Positions 55,770 through 61,805 of a DNA stretch of 64,000 nucleotides are shown in pieces (position 1 is the first letter of the stretch; the number at the start of each line of letters is the position of its first letter). Under the pieces are notes generated by a model that was given only the letters and a program-made list of their open reading frames with translations, was not told the origin of the DNA and made no database searches. The stretch comes from Desulfovibrio sp. OH1186_COT-070. GTDB taxonomy: Bacteria > Desulfobacterota > Desulfovibrionia > Desulfovibrionales > Desulfovibrionaceae. Location: the NCBI RefSeq assembly GCF_003860215.1, contig NZ_RQYH01000009.1, forward strand, positions 1-64,000, in the 5' to 3' direction. The translations under genes were made by a program, and so were the position numbers.

Positions 55770-56795
55770 ATGTTGGAAACCATCTGGTTTGTGCTGTGGG
55801 CCTTGTTGTGGACTGTGTATTTTATTCTGGACGGCTTTGATCTGGGGCTGGGCAGCCTTTTGCCCTTCCTGTCCAAAAACGAAAGCGAACGCCGTATCAT
55901 GTACAATGCCGCCGGGCCTTTCTGGGACGGCAACGAGGTATGGCTGATTTCCGCTGGCGGCGTGACGTTTGCCGCCTTTCCCAAGGCCTATGCGGTAATG
56001 TTCAGCGCCTTGTATGCGCCGTTGCTGCTTCTGCTCTTTGCGCTCATCTTCCGGGCTGTTTCCTTCGAGTTCCGCAACAAGGTGGAGCACGACAGTTGGC
56101 GCGCCCTGTGGGATGCCGTGCACTTTCTTTCCAATATCATCCCCTGTGTGCTGTTGGGAGTCGCCTTTGCCAATCTTTTCATGGGCATCCCGGTGGACGC
56201 CCAGGGCGTGTACCACGGCAACCTGCTTGGCCTGCTGAATGTGTACGGCCTTGCGGGCGGGGTGTTTTTTGTGTGCATGTTTGCCCTGCACGGGGCCATC
56301 TGGCTGTCCATCAAGAGCCGCGGCGATTTGCAAACCCGCGCTCTGGCTTCGGCCACTTTTCTCTGGCCGCTCATGCTCGTCCTGCTGGTGGCATTTCTGG
56401 TGCTTACCGGCATGTACACCAGGCTTTACGACAATTACCTTGCCATGCCCGCGCTGTGGGTTCTGCCCGTGCTGGCTCTGACCGGGCTTGTGGGCGCGCG
56501 CGTGATGCTGGGTGCGGGCAAGCTCTGGCTGGCTTGGGGGTGCAGTGCCCTGTTTATCCTGGGCGTGACGTTTTTTGGCGTGGCGGGCATGTTCCCCGGC
56601 ATGATCATCTCCTCGCTTGACCCTGCGGCCACGGTGACGGCCTTCAACGGCGCGTCCAGCCCGCTGACGCTCAAGATCATGCTGGGAGTGGCTCTGGTGA
56701 TGGTGCCCATAGTGCTTTTGTACCAGTTCTGGATGTACCAGCTGTTCTCGGCCCCGGTTACGGTCAGGGATCTGGAGGACGAACACGCGTATTAA
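55770..56795 (+). CDS. cydB: Cytochrome bd quinol oxidase subunit II
   Basis: A 341-aa membrane subunit that pairs with CydA. It shows FILDGFDLGLGSLLPFL, GPFWDGNEVWLISAGGVTFA and FPKAYAVMFSALYAPLLLLL at the N-terminal half, typical of CydB. No CydX-like small open reading frame is evident in the short gap before the terminator. A strong terminator follows the stop codon by 6 nt. Confidence 0.97.
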   Translation: MLETIWFVLWALLWTVYFILDGFDLGLGSLLPFLSKNESERRIMYNAAGPFWDGNEVWLISAGGVTFAAFPKAYAVMFSALYAPLLLLLFALIFRAVSFEFRNKVEHDSWRALWDAVHFLSNIIPCVLLGVAFANLFMGIPVDAQGVYHGNLLGLLNVYGLAGGVFFVCMFALHGAIWLSIKSRGDLQTRALASATFLWPLMLVLLVAFLVLTGMYTRLYDNYLAMPALWVLPVLALTGLVGARVMLGAGKLWLAWGCSALFILGVTFFGVAGMFPGMIISSLDPAATVTAFNGASSPLTLKIMLGVALVMVPIVLLYQFWMYQLFSAPVTVRDLEDEHAY

Positions 56796-56801
56796 AGAGG
56801 C

Positions 56802-56843
56802 AAAACCGCCCGCAGGAAAATGTTTCCTGCGGGCGGTTTTTTT
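56802..56843 (+). terminator. Rho-independent terminator of cydAB
   Basis: An 18-bp stem, AAAACCGCCCGCAGGAAA with its complement, has a 3-nt ATG loop and ends in seven T. Confidence 0.95.
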
Positions 56844-56881
56844 GACTGGCGGCAGATGTGCCGCAAGCCGCGTGCTGTCTG

Positions 56882-56896
56882 GACGGCGCAAACTCC
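56882..56896 (+). repeat. Copy 4 (core) of the GACGGCGCAAACTCC repeat
   Basis: A perfect 15-nt match to the copy at 52247, immediately before the purM stop codon region and after the cydB terminator. It again lies in a convergent gap. Confidence 0.45.
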
Positions 56897-56898
56897 GT

Positions 56899-57957
56899 TC
56901 AAAATTCCATGAAGACCTGCTCCTCGGCATCGTCGCGGGAGCGGCGAACGATTTTTCCGATGGGCCATGCAGCAAGCCGGAAGGCGCGGATGCGGTTCAC
57001 GGCTTCCTCGGCCTGCTCGGTGGGCAGAATGAGCACATAGCCTATGCCGCAGTTGAAAATCTGCAACATTTCCGGCCAGGTGAGGTTGCCTGCCTGCTGG
57101 AGCCAGGGAAAGACCGCGGGTTTTTCCCAACTGTCAAAAGCAATGTGCGCCTTTACCTGGGCGGGGAGAACGCGTGGGATATTGTCGTAAAAACCTCCGC
57201 CGGTAATGTGCGCCATGCCCTTGACCTGCATGTCCCGCAGCAAAGGGCGAACGGCCTCCACATAGATGGTGGTGGGGGCCAGCATCACGTCGCACACGCT
57301 GGCCCCGTCCGCTCCGGGGAAAGGATCGTCACGATCCAGCCCGCTTTCTGCCAGAATTTTCCGGGCCAGGGAATATCCGTTGGAATGCAGGCCGGACGAA
57401 GCAATGCCGATGATGCTGTCGCCCACCTGGATGGCGGAACCGTCAATGAGCCGGGCATTGTCCACCATCCCTACGCAAAAACCCGCCAGATCGTATTCGC
57501 CGGGGGCATACATGTCGGGCATTTCGGCGGTCTCGCCGCCCAGCAGGGCGCAACCTGCCTGACGACAGCCTTCGGCCACGCCGCCGATGACGGTATGGGC
57601 CGTCTCCACATCCAGTTTGCCTGTGGCAAAATAGTCCAGAAAAAAGAGGGGGGCGGCGCCCTGCACCAGAATGTCGTTGACGCTCATGGCCACAAGGTCA
57701 ATGCCCACGGTATCGTGCCTGTGGTAGGCAAAGGCCAGCTTGAGCTTTGTGCCCACCCCGTCGGTGGAAGAAACCAGCACCGGGTCTTCCATGCCGGAAA
57801 TATCCGGACGAAAGAGGCCGCCAAAGCCTCCGATGTCGGAAATGACGCCCCTGGTCTGCGTGCTCTGCACCAGAGTCTTGATGCGCGACACAAGGGCATT
57901 GCCCGCTTCAATATTGACGCCTGCCTGGGTATAGGCTTTTGAACGCTCGCTGGACAT
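56899..57957 (-). CDS. purM: Phosphoribosylformylglycinamidine cyclo-ligase
   Basis: A 352-aa AIR synthetase, step five of purine synthesis. It shows [77 protein letters not shown] and [26 protein letters not shown] precedes the ATG. It has no pur neighbours. The leader contains an inverted repeat next to the ribosome site. Confidence 0.97.
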   Translation of the reverse strand: MSSERSKAYTQAGVNIEAGNALVSRIKTLVQSTQTRGVISDIGGFGGLFRPDISGMEDPVLVSSTDGVGTKLKLAFAYHRHDTVGIDLVAMSVNDILVQGAAPLFFLDYFATGKLDVETAHTVIGGVAEGCRQAGCALLGGETAEMPDMYAPGEYDLAGFCVGMVDNARLIDGSAIQVGDSIIGIASSGLHSNGYSLARKILAESGLDRDDPFPGADGASVCDVMLAPTTIYVEAVRPLLRDMQVKGMAHITGGGFYDNIPRVLPAQVKAHIAFDSWEKPAVFPWLQQAGNLTWPEMLQIFNCGIGYVLILPTEQAEEAVNRIRAFRLAAWPIGKIVRRSRDDAEEQVFMEF

Positions 57958-57972
57958 GGTAGCCCCCCTCCT

Positions 57973-58007
57973 TTTGCCGGGGAAAGGCTAGCAGGTTTTC
58001 CGGCAAA
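57973..58007 (-). promoter_or_regulatory. Inverted repeat beside the purM ribosome site
   Basis: TTTGCCGG (57973-57980) pairs with CCGGCAAA (58000-58007); GAAA/TTTT extends the stem inward with a bulge. On the transcript the stem ends next to the AAGGAGG of purM and could influence initiation. Confidence 0.35.
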
Positions 58008-58079
58008 GCCCAAGCGCCTTTTTTATGGACCGGCGCGGCCGCCGTTGATAGAATGCGGGCAAACAGGAGGAGCGTCAGT

Positions 58080-58553
58080 ATGCGCGTCTGGGCAGCAGGA
58101 GTGTACGCGTTGTGCGCGGTTGCGCTTTTTCTCGTTCTGCCGCAGGCAGGGGGCGGCGCGGGGCACGTTTCGGCGTTGGCGGCAGCCGCAGAAGGAGAGG
58201 CAGCGAGGGATGACGCCGTCAGCTTCGGCACGGGGCAGTTGGCAAGCCCCCACTTTTCCCGCAAGGGGCAGGCAGAACAGTGGCGCGACCCGGACACGGG
58301 CGATGTCGTAACGTCCGTGGTTCCGCCCCGCTCCTCCCGGGATGAACGCGATACCTTTCTTCTGGTGGCTCCCCAAGTATATCCTGACGTGCCGGCCATG
58401 CCGGGAGGGGTGTGGGGAGGCGGCGCGCACGAGGGATTGCGCAGGCCAGATCTTCCCGGTGGGGCCGGGCAGGGGCTGCCCGGCGGCAGGGGGCACGGGG
58501 CAGGGCCGCGGCCTTTTTTGCCGCCGGAAGCGGCGGGCGGCATGGCGCGGTGA
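58080..58553 (+). CDS. Small exported Gly/Pro-rich protein, unknown function
   Basis: A 157-aa protein. The N-terminus MRVWAAGVYALCAVALFLVL is a signal peptide or single anchor. The mature part has one more conserved-looking patch (HFSRKGQAEQWRDPDTGDVV, RDERDTFLLVAPQVYPDVP) and a low-complexity Gly/Pro/Arg tail. I recognise no family. AGGAGG precedes the ATG at 58080. Its stop overlaps the start of the radical SAM gene by GTGA, suggesting coupled translation. Confidence 0.6.
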   Translation: MRVWAAGVYALCAVALFLVLPQAGGGAGHVSALAAAAEGEAARDDAVSFGTGQLASPHFSRKGQAEQWRDPDTGDVVTSVVPPRSSRDERDTFLLVAPQVYPDVPAMPGGVWGGGAHEGLRRPDLPGGAGQGLPGGRGHGAGPRPFLPPEAAGGMAR

Positions 58554-59557
58554 GCGTGCGCGCGGAACTTTGGGATGCCCTGCCCGACGGCACGGTGGCC
58601 TGCCGCCTGTGCGCGCACGGCTGTCTGTTGCGGGCAGGGGCAAGGGGCGTCTGCGGAGTACGCCGCAATGCCGGGGGAACGCTGCTTTCTCTGGCGGGGG
58701 ATGTGGTAACGGCCGTCAACCTTGACCCTGTGGAAAAAAAGCCCCTCTACCACTTTTTGCCGGGAACAGCCACGTTTTCCGTGGGCAGCGCGGGCTGCAA
58801 TTTTTCATGCCGTTTTTGCCAGAACAGCAGCATTTCCTGCGTGCCCGCCAGCGGGCGTGTGGCGGGCACACGCGTGCGGCCCGAAGACCTCGCGGCCTTG
58901 GCCCGCGCCGAAAACGCCCGCAGCCTGGCCTTTACCTATAACGAACCGACAGTGTTTTTTGAGCTTGTGCGGGCCACAGCGAACCTGTGCCCCGACATGC
59001 CGGTGATTCTGGTCAGCAATGGGTACATGAGCCGGGATTGCCTCCATGCCCTGCGCGGCCTTGTGCGCGCGGCCAATATAGATTTGAAGGGCTTCAGGGA
59101 TGCTTTTTACCGCAAGTTCTGCGGGGCGCGCCTGCAACCGGTGCTGGATACGCTCAAGGCCGTAAAGGAGCTTGGCTGGTGGCTGGAAGTAACCACCCTG
59201 GTCATTCCCGGCGTCAATGACGACCGGCAGGAACTGGCCGAACTGGCCGCCTTTGTGCACGACGAACTGGGGGCAGACACCCCCTGGCACATTTCGGCCT
59301 TCCACGGGGCGCACCTCATGGCTGACCACCCGCCAACGCCCTTGCCCACACTGCAACAGGCCAGGGATGCGGGCCGCGCGGCCGGTCTGCGTTTTGTCTA
59401 TATGGGCAATGTGCGTTGCGCCGGGGGCGGCGACACCGTCTGCCCCTCCTGCGGGAGCATGCTTGTCGAGCGCGTGGGCTATGCCGTGCGCCGGCACGAC
59501 AGAGCAGGGCAATGCCCGGCCTGCGGAGACCTTTTGCCCGGAGTCTGGACAGCATGA
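58550..59557 (+). CDS. AmrS-type radical SAM enzyme (AmmeMemoRadiSam system)
   Basis: A 335-aa radical SAM protein. The 4Fe-4S motif is CNFSCRFC near residue 83, after a Cys-rich N-terminal part (CRLCAHGCLLRAGARGVCGV). SLAFTYNEPTVFFELV and NIDLKGFRDAFYRKFCG are typical of PflA-like AmrS proteins. The C-terminal CPSCGSML...CPACGDLLPG resembles a zinc ribbon. The AmmeMemo partners are not adjacent. The GTG at 58550 overlaps the upstream stop; GTG 58556 is possible. It overlaps cobO by ATGA. Confidence 0.85.
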   Translation: MSVRAELWDALPDGTVACRLCAHGCLLRAGARGVCGVRRNAGGTLLSLAGDVVTAVNLDPVEKKPLYHFLPGTATFSVGSAGCNFSCRFCQNSSISCVPASGRVAGTRVRPEDLAALARAENARSLAFTYNEPTVFFELVRATANLCPDMPVILVSNGYMSRDCLHALRGLVRAANIDLKGFRDAFYRKFCGARLQPVLDTLKAVKELGWWLEVTTLVIPGVNDDRQELAELAAFVHDELGADTPWHISAFHGAHLMADHPPTPLPTLQQARDAGRAAGLRFVYMGNVRCAGGGDTVCPSCGSMLVERVGYAVRRHDRAGQCPACGDLLPGVWTA

Positions 59558-60057
59558 TTCTGATCTATACCGGCGACGGCAAGGGCAAGACCAGTGCCTG
59601 CGTGGGGCAGGCCGTGCGCGCACTGGGGCAGGGCATGACCGTGGCTTTCGGGCAGTTCATGAAGCGGGACGGCCAGGCCGGAGAACAGGCCATGCTTTCC
59701 CGCTGGCTGGGGGGCCGCTTCCGGGCCGCAGGCCCCGGTTTTCTGCGGCGGGAGGAAGATCGCCCCGCCCACCGGCAGGCCGCCTCGGCCCTGCTTGACT
59801 GGGCGCAGGAGCAACTGAACTCGGCGGACATGCTGGTGCTGGACGAATGCCTGTATGCCTTGGGCGCGGGCCTGATTTTGCGGGAAGAAGTGGAATGCCT
59901 GCTTGCTCTTGCCCGTCGGCAGGGGCGGCATCTGGTACTGTCTGGCCGGGGGGTTCCGGACTGGCTTGCCGATGCTGCGGATCTGGTCACGTCCATGACA
60001 GAGATCAAGCATCCCTGGCGTTCCGGCATCGCGGCATCGCCGGGGATTGAGTATTGA
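59554..60057 (+). CDS. cobO: Cob(I)yrinic acid a,c-diamide adenosyltransferase
   Basis: A 167-aa BtuR/CobO-family enzyme that adds the adenosyl group to corrinoids. The P-loop is IYTGDGKGKTSACVGQAVRA at the very start. MLVLDECLYALGAGLI supplies Walker B, and LVLSGRGVPDWL the later motif. It is slightly short (BtuR is about 196 aa) because the N-terminal arm is missing. It is translationally coupled to the radical SAM gene. cbiB at 27 kb belongs to the same pathway. Confidence 0.92.
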   Translation: MILIYTGDGKGKTSACVGQAVRALGQGMTVAFGQFMKRDGQAGEQAMLSRWLGGRFRAAGPGFLRREEDRPAHRQAASALLDWAQEQLNSADMLVLDECLYALGAGLILREEVECLLALARRQGRHLVLSGRGVPDWLADAADLVTSMTEIKHPWRSGIAASPGIEY

Positions 60058-60151
60058 TTTCCCCTGTTTTCTGTGCATCTGCAAGGCTTTTTGCTCCGCC
60101 GCGCAAAAGGTCAGAACCGTATTTTGTCCGGAATCCCCATCAGGAGAGCGC

Positions 60152-60682
60152 ATGCTGACCATCTATATTGCCGGATCCTTCAAACACAAGCACGGTGTGC
60201 GTCTTCTGGGGCGGGAACTGCGAGCCTTGGGCTGCCGCATACTGGACTGGACGGACAAGGCCGTGCCTCCGGCCGGGCTGACGCCCGCCCAGCGCCGCAT
60301 CTGGATGGATACGGACCATGACGGCGGGGCTGTCTACGCCTTTTGCCGCGATGCCTGCCGCACGGCAGATCTGGTGATCTATTACGGCGCATCGGGGCAG
60401 GACGCGGGCGTGGAGGTGGGCCTGGCCGCAGGGGCGGGAACACCCGTGCTCGGCGTGTGCGGCCCGTTGGAAGGGCCGGGGCTCATGCTCCACGGCGCGG
60501 TGGATTGCTGGGTGGACAGCATTGAGGATGCCCTTGAGGCCGTGGCCGTTCTTGTTGCGGCGGGCGATGCCCAAGGCAGACAAGACAGGCAGGACAGGCC
60601 CGAACCGTCCCGCAGCGCCCCTCTGGAGAAACTGTGCCGTGCCGTGCGCGCGCGGCGGGCAAAGGGTTCCGCGGGACTGTAG
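60152..60682 (+). CDS. Putative nucleoside 2-deoxyribosyltransferase-like protein
   Basis: A 176-aa protein. The start LTIYIAGSFKHKHGVRLLGR and the middle RTADLVIYYGASGQDAGVEV resemble the nucleoside 2-deoxyribosyltransferase/TIR-like fold (D-V-Y, G-x-E motifs). VEVGLAAGAGTPVLGVCGP continues the pattern. The last 35 residues are charged and variable. A DNA-modification or salvage role is possible but unproven. CAGGAGAG precedes the ATG. It is convergent with exbD, 9 nt away. Confidence 0.5.
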   Translation: MLTIYIAGSFKHKHGVRLLGRELRALGCRILDWTDKAVPPAGLTPAQRRIWMDTDHDGGAVYAFCRDACRTADLVIYYGASGQDAGVEVGLAAGAGTPVLGVCGPLEGPGLMLHGAVDCWVDSIEDALEAVAVLVAAGDAQGRQDRQDRPEPSRSAPLEKLCRAVRARRAKGSAGL

Positions 60683-60691
60683 GTCCGAATG

Positions 60692-61102
60692 TCATTGTTT
60701 CTGGGTGTTGTTGCCGTCGGCTGAAGTGGTAATGAGAGAAACGTTTTTTATACCGGAGATGCGGACAGTGTCCATGGTTTGCATAACAAGACCGTATCGC
60801 GCTTCTTTGTCGGCTTTCACAAAAAGCGGCGTATCATTTTTTTTGTATGTTGCAAGAGCTATCGGGAGTTCCTCAATAACAGTTTCATGGTCATTTATAT
60901 AAATAGCTCCGTCTGCCTTTACAGACAAAACAATATGGTCTTTTTCTGTGGAGAGAATTTCAGATGTGTCCACTTCTGGAAGGCGTATATCAAACCCCTC
61001 TGTCATCATCGGTGCCGTAACCATAAATATTACAAGCAATACCAGCATAACATCCACAAGAGGAGTTACATTGATTTCGGAGGCAAATTCTTCGATTTCC
61101 AT
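60692..61102 (-). CDS. exbD: ExbD/TolR-family proton-channel subunit
   Basis: A 136-aa protein with one N-terminal helix, INVTPLVDVMLVLLVIFMVT, whose Asp17 is the conserved proton-carrying residue. The periplasmic part (DHIVLSVKADGAIYINDHET; NDTPLFVKADKEARYGLVMQ) is ExbD-like. With ExbB it converts proton-motive force into TonB movement. AGGAGA precedes the ATG, 11 nt after exbB. The base composition is visibly richer in A and T than the genes to the left. Confidence 0.93.
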   Translation of the reverse strand: MEIEEFASEINVTPLVDVMLVLLVIFMVTAPMMTEGFDIRLPEVDTSEILSTEKDHIVLSVKADGAIYINDHETVIEELPIALATYKKNDTPLFVKADKEARYGLVMQTMDTVRISGIKNVSLITTSADGNNTQKQ

Positions 61103-61113
61103 GTCATCTCCTG

Positions 61114-61794
61114 TTATTCGAAGAGAAAGCCATTGGTGTATTGGGGAGATTCATGCTGCATGCGATTGAGAAGCTGTCCCGAAAAATTGTTGCAGGCGCT
61201 TTCAATCTGATACAGGATGGTTTTGAATGTATTGAAACCGAAAACCGCCGGTATGGCGACAAAAAGGCCAACAGCCGTGGCGACCAGGGCTTCGGCGATC
61301 CCGGGAGCAACCGTTGCCAGCGAGACGCTCTTCATCTCCGCAATGGCCGAAAACGAGTGCATGATACCCCATACCGTGCCAAACAGGCCTATGAAGGGGG
61401 CAGTGTTGCCTGTTGTGGCCAAAAGTCCCAACGATGATTTGAGCTTTTCCATTTCTTCCGAAACGGCAAAGCGCAATGTACGGTGCATGTTGGCATCGAT
61501 CAGGCGGTCAATATCCCCTGTTTTTGCAAGGCGATTGTATTCGGTTATCGCCCGCTCGGTGATGGTGTACAATGGTGAAATTTCGTCAGCGGCAATGACA
61601 GGCAGCGCTTTTGACAGGTCTTCACTCATGAAAAAAGCTTTCAACCCTTCGTCAACACGGCGTCTGGCCTGGCGCAAAGACAACCATTTCCCGCACATAT
61701 AGGCCCAGCTTGCCACAGACATGAACAACAGAAGAATCAAAACGCATTTTGAAACAAATGTGGCCTGAAGCACTGCCTGGATGAGTGAATGCAT
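61114..61794 (-). CDS. exbB: ExbB/TolQ-family proton-channel subunit
   Basis: A 226-aa membrane protein with three helices: one at residues 16-34 and two later ones, GNTAPFIGLFGTVWGIMHSF and AEALVATAVGLFVAIPAVFG, the classic ExbB/TolQ signature. It forms the ring around ExbD. ExbB and TolQ are hard to tell apart, but the TonB-domain fusion gene 11 nt upstream favours ExbB. GGAGG precedes the ATG. Confidence 0.92.
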   Translation of the reverse strand: MHSLIQAVLQATFVSKCVLILLLFMSVASWAYMCGKWLSLRQARRRVDEGLKAFFMSEDLSKALPVIAADEISPLYTITERAITEYNRLAKTGDIDRLIDANMHRTLRFAVSEEMEKLKSSLGLLATTGNTAPFIGLFGTVWGIMHSFSAIAEMKSVSLATVAPGIAEALVATAVGLFVAIPAVFGFNTFKTILYQIESACNNFSGQLLNRMQHESPQYTNGFLFE

Positions 61795-61805
61795 TGTGTC
61801 CTCCG

